This document shows, in pieces, positions 32,450 through 43,535 of a stretch of 64,000 nt of DNA (position 1 is its first letter; every line of letters starts with the position of its first letter). A program made the position numbers and the translations under genes. The notes under the pieces were generated by a model. It was given only the letters and a program-made list of their open reading frames with translations. It was not told the origin of the DNA and searched no databases. This stretch comes from DATFRX01 sp035630615. Its GTDB lineage: Bacteria > Actinomycetota > Actinomycetes > Propionibacteriales > Nocardioidaceae. The DNA lies in the NCBI GenBank assembly GCA_035630615.1, contig DASQKI010000112.1, positions 32,780-96,779 on the forward strand, given 5' to 3'.

Positions 32450-33028
32450 ATGGCGGCCTCGGGACGACAGCAGCGACCTCGAAACCAACGGCTCGTCGGC
32501 ATCGTCGCCGGCGCACTGGTCGTGCTCATCGGACTTGTCTCGGTGTCCGTGGTTCTGCTGGCCGGCGACGACACGGATGATTCCGCGCCGCGAGAGCCGA
32601 CTGAGTCCGCCGAGCCGACCGGGCCGCCGGCCGAGATCGCGTTTCGCCCCGTGCTCGCGAAACTGCCCAAGACGGCCGACTGCTCGAAACCCGACGTGTG
32701 GTGTACGCCCGGACACACCGAGGCCTACCGACTGGGTCCGGCCGAGCTGCGTACGCCGGACATCGTCGAGGCGTCGGCGAGGCTCAGCGACTACGGGCCG
32801 TGGGTCGTCGGCATCACGCTGTCGGATGAGGGCGCGACGCAGTTCGAAGCGGTCACCCGCGAACTCGCCGACAAGACCGGCGCGCAGGCGCAGCTCGCGG
32901 TCGTCGTCGACGGCGTCGTGATCTCGGCACCGCTCGTCCAGGCCGCGATCCCCGGGGGAGAGATCGACATCAGCGCCGACTTCACCCAGGCCGCGGCCGA
33001 ACAGCTGGCCGCCGCGATCGACCCCTAG
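32450..33028 (+). CDS. Membrane-anchored protein with SecD P1-head-like domain
   Basis: A 192-residue protein. One transmembrane segment at about residues 15-40 (LVGIVAGALVVLIGLVSVSV) is followed by an acidic Pro/Ser linker and an extracytoplasmic domain. The segment VVGITLSDEGATQFEAVTRE and then LAVVVDGVVISAPLVQAAIP to EIDISADFTQAAAEQLA is the P1-head fold of the translocase subunit SecD. It lacks the other SecD domains, so it is not SecD itself. Such stand-alone SecDF-P1 proteins are of unknown role. It is placed between MMPL and CGNR genes without obvious operon links. Confidence 0.8.
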   Translation: MAASGRQQRPRNQRLVGIVAGALVVLIGLVSVSVVLLAGDDTDDSAPREPTESAEPTGPPAEIAFRPVLAKLPKTADCSKPDVWCTPGHTEAYRLGPAELRTPDIVEASARLSDYGPWVVGITLSDEGATQFEAVTRELADKTGAQAQLAVVVDGVVISAPLVQAAIPGGEIDISADFTQAAAEQLAAAIDP

Positions 33029-33060
33029 CGCCCGACCGATCGCAGTGCTGTAATGGCTTC

Positions 33061-33597
33061 ATGCAGCTCAACCCTTACGGTTCCGATGCGGTCCTCCTCG
33101 CGGCCGGTCTGCACCGCTCGCTGCCGCGGACGCCCGACGAGCTCGAGGCGATCTGCCGCCACTACGACGTCGTGATCGACCGCCGCGCGACCAAGGCCGA
33201 CGTGCGCCTCGTCCAGTCGCTCGTCGAGCGATGGCGGGAGGTCGTCGACGCCGCGACCGACCAGGAGCGGGCCGATCGCCTCAACGTCTTGCTGAGCGAG
33301 TACGCGGCGTACCCGCGGCTGTCCGACCATGCCGGCACCGGCTGGCACGTCCACTATCGAGACCCGCACGTCCCCCTCGGGAGGGTGGTCGCCGCCCTCG
33401 TGACGGTCGGGACCACGCTGCATCTGGCCGGCCGCGGCATGCATCGGCTCGGACGCTGCGCCGCCGACGACTGCGACCAGGTCATCGTCGACGTGTCGCG
33501 CAACGGTCGACAGCGCTACTGCTCGCCGACGTGCAGCAACCGCGACGCCGTACGCCGGCACCGAGCCCGTCGCCTCGAGACGGGAGCCCACCGATGA
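33061..33597 (+). CDS. CGNR zinc finger protein
   Basis: A 178-residue protein. The N-terminal ABATE-type domain holds DAVLLAAGLHRSLPRTPDEL. The C-terminal CGNR zinc finger at about residues 130-170 reads GRCAADDCDQVIVDVSRNGR and QRYCSPTCSNRDAVRRHR, with four zinc-ligand cysteines and the CSNR variant of the CGNR motif. This family is regarded as stress-linked transcription regulators in actinobacteria; the target is unknown. Its TGA overlaps the ATG of the next gene by four bases. Confidence 0.88.
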   Translation: MQLNPYGSDAVLLAAGLHRSLPRTPDELEAICRHYDVVIDRRATKADVRLVQSLVERWREVVDAATDQERADRLNVLLSEYAAYPRLSDHAGTGWHVHYRDPHVPLGRVVAALVTVGTTLHLAGRGMHRLGRCAADDCDQVIVDVSRNGRQRYCSPTCSNRDAVRRHRARRLETGAHR

Positions 33598-34067
33598 GTC
33601 CGGCCGACGAATCCGATGGCCCCGATGGCAGCGAGCGCCACCGACATTGGGCCACGACCCTGTACAACGACACCTGGCGGCTGATGGACCAGCCGGACCG
33701 TACGCCCGACGACGACGCCCGCATGGTCCATCAGGCGCACGCGTCCGCGTACCACTGGCTAGAGATCGGCAAACCGGAGAATTTCGCTCGCAGCCACTGG
33801 CAGTGTTCGCGGGTCTACAGCGTCCTCGACCGGGCCGAGCCGGCGCTCTACCATGCCCGGTTCTCCCTAGACATCTGCCAGCGCTACGGCATCGGTGACT
33901 GGGATCTGGCCTTCGCCTACGAGGCGCTGGCCCGAGCCAGTGCGGTCGCGGGCGACGAAGCGGAGACACAGCGTTGGATGGCCGAGGCTCGACGCGCCGG
34001 CGACGACATCACCGACGCCGACGACCGCGACCAGCTCCTCGGCGACCTCGCCACGATCGGGCGCTAG
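33594..34067 (+). CDS. Conserved hypothetical helical protein, coupled to the CGNR gene
   Basis: A 157-residue, probably all-helical cytoplasmic protein. Segments such as HWATTLYNDTWRLMDQPDRT, MVHQAHASAYHWLEIGKPEN, SHWQCSRVYSVLDRAEPALY and WDLAFAYEALARASAVAGDE have TPR-like spacing. It is translationally coupled (ATGA) to the CGNR zinc finger gene, hinting at a shared function. I recognise no catalytic motif. Its end overlaps the convergent beta-lactamase-like gene by four bases. Confidence 0.75.
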   Translation: MSPADESDGPDGSERHRHWATTLYNDTWRLMDQPDRTPDDDARMVHQAHASAYHWLEIGKPENFARSHWQCSRVYSVLDRAEPALYHARFSLDICQRYGIGDWDLAFAYEALARASAVAGDEAETQRWMAEARRAGDDITDADDRDQLLGDLATIGR

Positions 34068-35437
34068 CAGACCTTCGGCGTCGTACGCCCGCCGACGAAG
34101 ACATACGGCGCGCCGTCGGCGAACCGATCGAACGTCACCGGAACCCACGGCTGACCGTCATGCTCCCTGAGCGCGTACCGATCACCCGACTCGTCGAGGG
34201 GCAGCAACGCGTACTCGGTCACGTCGGGCCCGGAGCTCAGTTCGGCGAGCTCGCCCGTCGAGGTCGACGTCAGCAGCAGCCCCCGCGCCTGCTCACTGAT
34301 GTCGAACCGGGTGGCGGCCCGCTCGTAACGCCCGATGCGACGCTCCGGACGATGCAGCGCGACATCGGCCGGCTCCGGCGGGTCCGGCACACGAACGCCG
34401 ACGTAGTCGTCGAGCACGTCGGAGACGATGGACTGAAAGAGGCCCGGTCCGTCCGGAGAGTTCGTCAGCAGGCACACGGCCAGCCGGGCCTCGGGGTCGA
34501 TCCTCAGGTACGCATGTTGGCCGAGCGTCCCGCCGTCATGACCGACCAGCCGGCGACCACCCCACTTGTAGATCCGCCAAGCCAGACCGACTGCGTCACA
34601 TGTCGTACTGCCACGCGGCAGCCGCACCTGATCGCCCAGCATCAACGCGGCCGAGTCGGTGCTCAGCAACCCAGCCCACGGCGCCGCGTCGCCGTCGAGC
34701 TGCAGTCGGGCGAAGGTCAGCAGATCGCCGGCGGACTGGGTGATGAGTCCGGCCGGGCCGATGCTGCGCATCAGTCCCCATGCCGAGACCGGCGCGCCGG
34801 CCTGCGGATGCGCCTGGTGTCCGACCGCGGCTCGGTGCAGGATCGCCTCCTCGGGAAGCGTCACCGTCGCCGACAGGCTCAGCCGTGCGACGACCCGTCG
34901 TCGCAGGGCTTCGTCCCACACGACTCCGTCGAGCACCTCGATGATCCGGCCGAGCAGGACGAAGCCGGCGTTGCAGTAGGAGTACGCTGCGCCGACCGGA
35001 TGGGTCTGGGCGCCGGTAGCCAGCAGCTCGACGTAGCGCTCGATGCAGTCGTCGCCGCGTCCGGTGTCGACGAACACGTCGCCGTCGATGCCGCTCGTAT
35101 GCGTCAGCAGCTGCCGCACGGTCACCTGGTCGGCGACGTCCTCGGCGCCCAGCCGGACGCCGGGGAGCACCTCCGCCACCGTGCTGTCGAGCTTGACCCG
35201 ACCCTCGTCGACCAGCTGCATGACCATGGTCGCGGTCCAGAGCTTGGTGATCGAGCCGATCTGAAAGACCGAGTCGGCCGTGGTATCGACGCCGGTGGCT
35301 GTGCTCAACACGCCATGCGGCACGACGATCTGCTCGCCGTCGGCCCAAATGCCGAGGACCGCGCCGGGGACCTCGGCCGCCTCGGCCTCGTCGCTGAGCC
35401 GACGCGACCAGTGCTCGACACGGTCAGCCGACGTCAC
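34064..35437 (-). CDS. Serine beta-lactamase-like hydrolase
   Basis: A 457-residue class C beta-lactamase / esterase family protein. SxxK motif SITK with serine 62 and lysine 65 in FQIGSITKLWTATMV. The YxN element is YSYCNAG near residue 158; GHDGGTLGQHAYL near residue 305 replaces the KTG-type box. The extra C-terminal domain of about 100 residues is beta-rich. No signal peptide is visible, so it is probably cytoplasmic. Substrate may be a peptide, ester or beta-lactam. The GTG at 35435-35437 overlaps the LigD-type stop (GTGA). Confidence 0.88.
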   Translation of the reverse strand: MTSADRVEHWSRRLSDEAEAAEVPGAVLGIWADGEQIVVPHGVLSTATGVDTTADSVFQIGSITKLWTATMVMQLVDEGRVKLDSTVAEVLPGVRLGAEDVADQVTVRQLLTHTSGIDGDVFVDTGRGDDCIERYVELLATGAQTHPVGAAYSYCNAGFVLLGRIIEVLDGVVWDEALRRRVVARLSLSATVTLPEEAILHRAAVGHQAHPQAGAPVSAWGLMRSIGPAGLITQSAGDLLTFARLQLDGDAAPWAGLLSTDSAALMLGDQVRLPRGSTTCDAVGLAWRIYKWGGRRLVGHDGGTLGQHAYLRIDPEARLAVCLLTNSPDGPGLFQSIVSDVLDDYVGVRVPDPPEPADVALHRPERRIGRYERAATRFDISEQARGLLLTSTSTGELAELSSGPDVTEYALLPLDESGDRYALREHDGQPWVPVTFDRFADGAPYVFVGGRTTPKVC

Positions 35438-36393
35438 TCGTCCTCCTCCGCCTGCCGCTGAGCTCGCTTGCGTCGCTTGCCTTCGTGCATCGCCTGCACC
35501 CGTGCGACCGGGATCGTGTGACCCTCCTCGATCAGGTCGGCCGGCAGTGTCTGCGGCGCCGGCAACTCCTCGGCCCACGGATCCTGGTCGCCCACCATCT
35601 CGGGGACGGTGTGGATCGTGAAGTCGGACGGCGCCGCCTGGTCGAGCAGATCCCACCCGACCGGGTACGACACCGGCACACCGGGTCGGACGCGCGGACT
35701 GTACGCCGCGATCACGGTTGCCCCGCCGGACCGCGTCGAGTCGAGAAACACCTTGCCGCCACGGTCCGCCCTGACGTACGCGGTGGTCGCGAGGTCCGGA
35801 TCGAGTTGCTCGGCCCGAGCGGCAATCGCCCGTGTCGCGGCGGCCGCGTCATCCATCGTCAGGTCGTCGTCGATCGGCACGAAGACGTGCACGCCCTTGG
35901 CGCCGCTCGTCTTCACGGCCCCGGCCAGGCCCGCCTCGGTGAGCGCCTGTCGTACGAGATGGGCCGCTTGGACGACGACCGAGAACGGCTGGCCCTCGGG
36001 AGGGTCGAGGTCCATGATCAGATCCGTGGCCCGATCCGACCGGCTGGCTCGCAGCAACGTCGGGTGGTATTCGACGGCACGTTGATTGGCGAACCAGAGC
36101 AAGGTCCGTCGGTCGTCGCACAGCGCGTACGCCACGTCCCGCTTGGACGCCTCGGCCCACCACGACACCGTACGAATCCAGTCCGGCGCGTACTTCGGCA
36201 CGTTCTTCTGCATGAACGGCTTCTGCCCCCGCAAGGTGCGGATCACCGACAGCGGCCGGTCTCGCAACACCGGCAGGATGCGGTCGCGCATCGCGTCGAG
36301 GTAGTCGACCAGATCCCGCTTGGTCGCACCGGAGTCCTTGAACAACGGCTGATCCAGGTTGGTCAGCGCGACACCCTCCCGCGATTCCTCCAC
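35434..36393 (-). CDS. LigD-type polymerase/primase of non-homologous end joining
   Basis: A 319-residue archaeo-eukaryotic primase-like polymerase domain. The N-terminal VALTNLDQPLFKDSGATKRD, catalytic aspartates in DLIMDLDPPEGQPF near residue 122, and SGAKGVHVFVPI with the nucleotide-binding histidine are LigD-Pol hallmarks. It is a stand-alone polymerase, like mycobacterial Rv3730c, with no ligase or nuclease domain. No ku or ligase gene is in this window. It may fill gaps at DNA ends with ribonucleotides. It is coupled to the downstream hydrolase gene by a four-base overlap. Confidence 0.9.
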   Translation of the reverse strand: MEESREGVALTNLDQPLFKDSGATKRDLVDYLDAMRDRILPVLRDRPLSVIRTLRGQKPFMQKNVPKYAPDWIRTVSWWAEASKRDVAYALCDDRRTLLWFANQRAVEYHPTLLRASRSDRATDLIMDLDPPEGQPFSVVVQAAHLVRQALTEAGLAGAVKTSGAKGVHVFVPIDDDLTMDDAAAATRAIAARAEQLDPDLATTAYVRADRGGKVFLDSTRSGGATVIAAYSPRVRPGVPVSYPVGWDLLDQAAPSDFTIHTVPEMVGDQDPWAEELPAPQTLPADLIEEGHTIPVARVQAMHEGKRRKRAQRQAEEDE

Positions 36394-36483
36394 CCTGGGA
36401 GGTTACCCCCGTCGGCGACACCCGAGTCGTCGCAATCCGGGCACCGCCCGTCGGCTGCGTTCGCGGATGAATAGACTCGGTGC

Positions 36484-37581
36484 GTGGCTCACCAACCGCC
36501 CATAGGCGAACGCGGCACTCCAGACCCGCGGATGCGCGCGACCATGGCCAGCGTCGCGCCGGGCACGAGCCTGCGTGAGGGCCTCGAACGCATCCTGCGC
36601 GGCCGGACCGGCGCGCTGCTGGTGCTGGGACACGACCGGACGGTCGAGGCCATCTCGACAGGGGGATTCGCGCTCGACGTACCGTTCAGCTCGACCGGGC
36701 TTCGCGAACTGGCGAAGATGGACGGCGCGATCATCCTCGATCGCGACGCCAGCCGAATCTTGCGGGCTGCCGTCCACCTGATGCCCGACCCGTCGATCGA
36801 GACCGACGAGTCCGGCACCCGGCACCGAACGGCCGACCGGGTCGCCCGACAGACCAGCCTGCCGGTGATCTCGGTGTCGCAGTCGATGCAGATCATCGCG
36901 CTCTATGTCGGCTCGGCACGACGCGTACTCGAAGATCCCGGCGCCATCCTCGGTCGGGCCAACCAGGCACTCGCGACCTTGGAGCGCTACAAGCTGCGCC
37001 TCGACGAGGTCTCCGGATCGCTGTCGGCGTTGGAGATCGAAGACCTCGTCACCGTGCGCGACGTTGCGGCCGTGATGCAGCGACTCGAGATGGTCACCCG
37101 GATCGCATCGGAGATCGAGGACTACGTGCTCGAGCTCGGCAGCGACGGGCGTCTGCTCAGCCTGCAGCTCGACGAGTTGGTCACCGGGGTCGACCTGGAG
37201 CGGGAACTCGTCGTCCGCGACTACCTGCCGTCGGGTCGCCGGGCGCCGCGGACCCGCGACATCCTGAAGGCGATGGCCGAGTTGAGCTCATCGGATCTCG
37301 TCGACATCGGCACGGTGGCGCGGGCCTTGTCACTCGGCGGCGGCGAGCATCTCGATGCCGCCCTGTCGCCGCGCGGCTATCGGCTGCTCGCCAAGGTGCA
37401 GCGGCTGCCCGGCACCGTCGTGGATCGGCTCGTCGACCATTTCGGCAGCCTGCAGAAGCTGCTCGCTGCGACCATCGAGGATCTGCAGGCCGTCGAGGGT
37501 GTCGGCGAGCAGCGGGCCCGCAGCGTCCGCGAGGGGTTGTCGCGGCTCGCCGAGTCGAGCATCCTCGAGCGCTACGTCTGA
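36484..37581 (+). CDS. disA: DNA integrity scanning diadenylate cyclase DisA
   Basis: A 365-residue DisA that makes c-di-AMP from two ATP and scans DNA. The DAC domain (about residues 28-160) has KMDGAIILDRD (DGA motif) and the RHR element in GTRHRTADRVARQT. A helical linker follows (about 165-300), then a C-terminal HhH DNA-binding region in DLQAVEGVGEQRARSVREGL. The GTG at 36484 is taken; internal ATG codons at residues 17 and 21 are alternatives. The convergent membrane-protein gene overlaps its 3' end by ten bases. Confidence 0.96.
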   Translation: MAHQPPIGERGTPDPRMRATMASVAPGTSLREGLERILRGRTGALLVLGHDRTVEAISTGGFALDVPFSSTGLRELAKMDGAIILDRDASRILRAAVHLMPDPSIETDESGTRHRTADRVARQTSLPVISVSQSMQIIALYVGSARRVLEDPGAILGRANQALATLERYKLRLDEVSGSLSALEIEDLVTVRDVAAVMQRLEMVTRIASEIEDYVLELGSDGRLLSLQLDELVTGVDLERELVVRDYLPSGRRAPRTRDILKAMAELSSSDLVDIGTVARALSLGGGEHLDAALSPRGYRLLAKVQRLPGTVVDRLVDHFGSLQKLLAATIEDLQAVEGVGEQRARSVREGLSRLAESSILERYV

Positions 37582-38351
37582 CCGCTCGCGGCCGTGTCGT
37601 CGTCGACCTGGTCGTCGCCGCCCTTGACGTCGTCGCTGCTCTCGTCGTCGCCCTTGGTCTTGTCGTCCTCGACCGGATCGGGGCGCTCGACCAGCTCGAC
37701 GTCGGTCTCGGTGGGCTCCCCTTCGAGCACGGCGGCCTCGATCGAGTACGTGCCAGGCTCGGCGGCGGTGCCGCCAGAGGGGCACCGGCGGCCGGAGTAT
37801 AGGCCGGACCAGGTCACGTCGACCAGCGCCGACCAGCGCGGCTGCAACGCGAGATCACGTGTCGGGATCGCGTCCTCGCAGTGGGTGGAGTCCCACACGT
37901 TGTCGTCGCCCGACGTGATCGAGAGCAGCAGGTGGTCGGCGTCGATGCTCAGCGAACACGCGGTCGAGCTCGACGTCGAGATGCGCAGGTGGACCGTAAC
38001 GGGCTCGCCCGCGTAGACCGGTTCGGCGACCGTCGGCGTCACGAGCACCTGGGTGAGATCGCAGTGTTCGCTGGGCTGCTCGAACGACTCGGCCACGGCC
38101 CGGACCCGATCGGTTCGGGTCCGATCGCGGGACTCGTCATCGCCCGAGTCCGACCGCGTGGAGTCATCGTCGTCGGACGACGCTGCCGCCGTCGCGTCGT
38201 CGCCACCGGAGGGAGCCGCTTGCGAGCCACCCCCGCCGATCCATCGCGCCCCGAGCCAAACGAGCAGGACGACCATCGCCAACAGCGCGAGGCGCCGCAC
38301 CCAATAGACCCGCGGTGGCAGCGGGCCTCGAGGACGCGTGACAGTGCTCAT
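37572..38351 (-). CDS. Membrane-anchored Asp/Ser-rich protein with extracellular beta domain
   Basis: A 259-residue protein. Residues 18-38 form one membrane segment (RLALLAMVVLLVWLGARWIG). A disordered, highly acidic Ser/Asp linker follows (about 55-90), then an Ig-like extracellular domain at about 95-215 (HCDLTQVLVTPTVAEPVYAG and beta strands with paired cysteines C97, C132 and others). The tail is again Asp/Lys-rich and low-complexity. No function recognised. It overlaps disA convergently by ten bases. Confidence 0.75.
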   Translation of the reverse strand: MSTVTRPRGPLPPRVYWVRRLALLAMVVLLVWLGARWIGGGGSQAAPSGGDDATAAASSDDDDSTRSDSGDDESRDRTRTDRVRAVAESFEQPSEHCDLTQVLVTPTVAEPVYAGEPVTVHLRISTSSSTACSLSIDADHLLLSITSGDDNVWDSTHCEDAIPTRDLALQPRWSALVDVTWSGLYSGRRCPSGGTAAEPGTYSIEAAVLEGEPTETDVELVERPDPVEDDKTKGDDESSDDVKGGDDQVDDDTAASGQT

Positions 38352-38444
38352 CGCTGGTCACGCTAGTCAATGTCGCAGGCCAGCTCGCGACGCCACTCCG
38401 AGCCATCGCTGCTCCGCTCCGAGCGGTCGGGCAGACTGGGGCGG

Positions 38445-39326
38445 GTGAGCGCGGCGACCGCAGACCTGCACCGACGCGTGCTTCGTTGGTACGCCGGCAA
38501 CGCCCGCGACCTGCCGTGGCGGCACTCCGACGCCACCGCGTGGGCCGTGTTGGTGTCCGAGGTGATGCTGCAGCAGACGCCGGTGCGACGAGTGCTACCG
38601 GCCTACACCGCCTGGCTCGAGCGATGGCCGACCCCGAGTGCGATGGCCACCGCCTCGGTGGGCGACGCGGTCCGCGCCTGGGGCCGGCTCGGTTACCCGC
38701 GTCGGGCGATGCGGCTGCACCAGGCCGCGACGGCCATCGTCGAGCGGCACGGCGGCGAGGTCCCGAGCGACATCGACGCACTACGAGATCTTCCGGGCAT
38801 CGGCGACTACACGGCCGCGGCGGTCTCCATGTTCGCCTATCGGCGACGGCATCCGGTGCTCGACACCAACGTACGGAGGGTCTTCGCGCGCGTCGTCGAC
38901 GGTGCGGCGCTGCCGGGACCCTCGATGCGGGTCGCCGAGCGCGAGACGGCGCGGCGGCTGCTCCCCCACGATCGGTCGACGGCGGCGCGCTGGTCGGTGG
39001 CCGTCATGGAGCTCGGCGCCTTGGTCTGCACGGCACGGGGCCCCGCATGCGACCGCTGCCCGATCGCCGACCGCTGCGCCTGGCAGCGCGCAGGTTGCCC
39101 GCCCTACGACGGCCCTCCGCGACCGACTCAGTCCTACGACGGCACCGACCGACAGTGCCGCGGCGCGTTGCTGGCGGTGCTTCGCGACGCCGACGGACCG
39201 GTCTCGCGACGACGGCTCGAGGCGGGCTGGAAGCTCGCGATCCAGCGCGAGCGGGCGCTCGACGGACTGGTCGCCGACGGCCTCGTCGAGCCGCTCGACG
39301 GCAATCGGTTCGCGCTGCCCGGCTAA
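38445..39326 (+). CDS. mutY: A/G-specific adenine glycosylase
   Basis: A 293-residue HhH-GPD glycosylase that removes adenine mispaired with 8-oxoguanine. WRHSDATAWAVLVSEVMLQQT contains the catalytic glutamate. The HhH motif is LPGIGDYTAAAVSMFAYRRR, and the catalytic aspartate is in PVLDTNVRRVFAR. The Fe-S cluster cysteines are in CTARGPACDRCPIADRC. It is short for the family: the NUDIX-like 8-oxoG-recognition domain is missing, as in several actinobacterial MutY proteins. The GTG at 38445 is chosen from the family start WRHSD context. Its last four bases overlap the TetR gene. Confidence 0.94.
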   Translation: MSAATADLHRRVLRWYAGNARDLPWRHSDATAWAVLVSEVMLQQTPVRRVLPAYTAWLERWPTPSAMATASVGDAVRAWGRLGYPRRAMRLHQAATAIVERHGGEVPSDIDALRDLPGIGDYTAAAVSMFAYRRRHPVLDTNVRRVFARVVDGAALPGPSMRVAERETARRLLPHDRSTAARWSVAVMELGALVCTARGPACDRCPIADRCAWQRAGCPPYDGPPRPTQSYDGTDRQCRGALLAVLRDADGPVSRRRLEAGWKLAIQRERALDGLVADGLVEPLDGNRFALPG

Positions 39327-39883
39327 GCCGCGCCGTCGTTGAGCCGCTGGGCTGTCGCAGCGAGGTCGCGTACGTGGGCGTCCAACTGTCGCGGATCCTC
39401 GGCCATCGGCAACGACAGGTGAAATCCCATCAGCGCCGCGTCGACCAACTCGGCGACCCGGCGGACGCGACGCGGATTGGCCCCACTAGTGAGTAGGTAG
39501 TCGCGAATGGCGGCGGTCCACTCCTCGTCGCTGCGGGCGATCACCTTCCGATACGGGTCGGTCCCGAGGATGCCGAGGGCCGCGGTTTGGATGTACACCC
39601 GCTGGCAACGGTCCAGCTCGGGACCGAGAAGGGCCTCCCAGAGTCGCATCACGGCCGCCCGCACAGTTCGGGCTCGCGGCAGGGCCTCCACGACCCGAAC
39701 GGACCGCGACGTCGCTCGCACCATGACCTCGGTGATCAGGGCGTCCTTGTCGCCGAAGTGATAGATCAGCATCCGATCGCTGGTCCCGAGCGCGGCGGCC
39801 AGCGGACGCAGCGACAGTCCGATCAGCCCGTGTTCGAGCACATAGTCGGTCGCCTGCTCGGCGAGCTCGTCTCGGCGTCCCAT
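39323..39883 (-). CDS. TetR family regulator of the SMR transporter gene
   Basis: A 186-residue TetR protein. HTH: ELAEQATDYVLEHGLIGLSL with RPLAAALGTSDRMLIYHFGD (about residues 5-45). A TetR C-terminal domain of about 130 residues follows. It is divergent from the SMR efflux gene; the 96-bp gap carries two identical palindromic operators (39913-39954). It most probably represses both itself and the transporter until a cationic drug binds. Confidence 0.9.
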   Translation of the reverse strand: MGRRDELAEQATDYVLEHGLIGLSLRPLAAALGTSDRMLIYHFGDKDALITEVMVRATSRSVRVVEALPRARTVRAAVMRLWEALLGPELDRCQRVYIQTAALGILGTDPYRKVIARSDEEWTAAIRDYLLTSGANPRRVRRVAELVDAALMGFHLSLPMAEDPRQLDAHVRDLAATAQRLNDGAA

Positions 39884-39912
39884 GGCCGCCCTCTCTCAAG
39901 TGTGCGAATCGC

Positions 39913-39954
39913 TGTAGCAGTCGCTACAATAGTCTACGTGTAGCGACTGCTACA
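39913..39954. promoter_or_regulatory. Twin TetR operators between TetR and SMR genes
   Basis: TGTAGCAGTCGCTACA (39913-39928) and TGTAGCGACTGCTACA (39939-39954) are perfect inverted copies of each other, and each is itself a dyad of form TGTAGC-N4-GCTACA. Ten bases separate them, so centres are 26 bases apart. A -10-like TACAAT (39925-39930) overlaps the first site. This is a textbook arrangement for a TetR dimer pair. Confidence 0.85.
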
Positions 39955-39979
39955 CGTGGGAGCCTAATGAGGAGTCGTC

Positions 39980-40306
39980 ATGAGTCTGGCCGCTGTGCTG
40001 CTCGCCGTCGCGATCACCGTCGAGGTGGCCGGGACGGCTGCGCTGCCGCGTACGGCGAGCTTCACCGACCCGCTGTGGACCGCGCTGGTGCTGGCGGCGT
40101 ACGCCATCTCGATCGCCCTGCTCGCGATCGTCGTCAAGCACATCCCGGTGTCGGTGACCTACGCCATCTGGGCCGGCTCCGGCACCGCCCTCGTCGCTCT
40201 CGTCGGCGTCACCATGCTCGGCGAACGTCTCGACGCTCTCAAGGTCGCTGCCATCGGGATGATCGTCGTCGGCGTCGTCGTCCTCAACGTCCGCGGCGCG
40301 CATTAA
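39980..40306 (+). CDS. Small multidrug resistance (SMR) efflux protein
   Basis: A 108-residue protein with four transmembrane helices. The conserved glutamate of the SMR family is residue 15 in AVAITVEVAGTAALP, matching EmrE Glu14. IPVSVTYAIWAGSGTALVAL forms helix 3 and IGMIVVGVVVLNV helix 4. It works as a dimer exporting lipophilic cations in exchange for protons. Controlled by the divergent TetR. A perfect hairpin follows at 40324. Confidence 0.93.
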   Translation: MSLAAVLLAVAITVEVAGTAALPRTASFTDPLWTALVLAAYAISIALLAIVVKHIPVSVTYAIWAGSGTALVALVGVTMLGERLDALKVAAIGMIVVGVVVLNVRGAH

Positions 40307-40323
40307 GACGCGGATGCGCAAAA

Positions 40324-40357
40324 CGCCGCGATACCACGTCTGTGTGGTATCGCGGCG
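40324..40357. terminator. Bidirectional terminator between SMR and clpC genes
   Basis: A perfect 14-bp stem, CGCCGCGATACCAC and GTGGTATCGCGGCG, with a six-base loop GTCTGT. It lies between the convergent SMR and clpC genes, 17 bases after one stop and 14 before the other, so it can end both transcripts. Confidence 0.85.
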
Positions 40358-40371
40358 CCCTGTGCGTTTGA

Positions 40372-42870
<2,499 letters not shown>

Positions 42871-42995
42871 CAGTTGCACTCTCCCCTCGGCTGATTCCAT
42901 GCTAGCCCCGGTATCCACACAGGTCGCACGGATGGGGCTAATAGGTCGGCTGGTCGGCGAGCCCGACCCCTGGATACGAACTCTGAAATGAACAA

Positions 42996-43031
42996 CCGGC
43001 GGGGTACGGACGATGTTCCGCACCCCGCCGG
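42996..43031. terminator. Hairpin terminator after lsr2
   Basis: CCGGCGGGGTACGGA (42996-43010) and TCCGCACCCCGCCGG (43017-43031) pair at 14 of 15 positions over a six-base loop. It is 60 bases downstream of the lsr2 stop and ahead of clpC, so it separates the two genes. The rest of the 221-base gap shows only a TAGCAT-like -10 for clpC. Confidence 0.8.
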
Positions 43032-43091
43032 CATTTCGCTGAGCGCGAAACTCTGGAGGCGGTCCGCCGGTCGGCGGGCCGCTCGGCGAGC

Positions 43092-43424
43092 TCAGTGAGC
43101 GGCGTCGTAGGCCTCCCGCACCTCGGCCGGCACGCGGCCCCGGTCGGAGACCTCCCAGCCGTTGTCCCGGGCCCAGTCGCGGACCTCGGCCGCGGCCGGT
43201 CCGCCGGCCCGGGCAGCTGCCCGACCCCGGCTGCGGCCGCGCCGTGCCGGCGTCACCTTGCGACCGCCAGCGATGTAGGCGTCGAGAGCACTCCGAAGTT
43301 TTGACGCGTTGCGCTTGGACAGGTCGATTTCGTATGACGTGCCGTCAAGCCCGAACGAAACGGTCTCGGCGGCCGCACCCCCGTCGAGGTCGTCAACAAG
43401 CTTGATCTGGACCTCTCGTGCCAT
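43092..43424 (-). CDS. lsr2: Lsr2 nucleoid-associated protein
   Basis: A 110-residue H-NS-like DNA-bridging protein of actinobacteria. The N-terminal oligomerisation domain starts MAREVQIKLVDDLDGGAAAE; the basic linker RRGRSRGRAAARAGGPAA is followed by the AT-hook-like DNA-binding helix region RDWARDNGWEVSDRGRVPAE with the key RGR. It silences AT-rich, often foreign, DNA. It lies between lysS and clpC, the standard actinobacterial order. Confidence 0.97.
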   Translation of the reverse strand: MAREVQIKLVDDLDGGAAAETVSFGLDGTSYEIDLSKRNASKLRSALDAYIAGGRKVTPARRGRSRGRAAARAGGPAAAEVRDWARDNGWEVSDRGRVPAEVREAYDAAH

Positions 43425-43535
43425 TGCCCCATTCCTTCCTTTGAGGGCTATCCGCCGAGCCTGTATCCAGCGGAATATGATGCCTGGGCGACGATAATGC
43501 CATACGCGGTCGAAATCAAAAGCCAGCGGTCTCGC

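Noticed and set aside
42871..43091. A longer ClpC N-terminus extending to 43023
   Set aside because: The extra residues overlap the lsr2 terminator hairpin and are unlike ClpC; MFERFTDRARR at 42870 with a good ribosome site is the family start.
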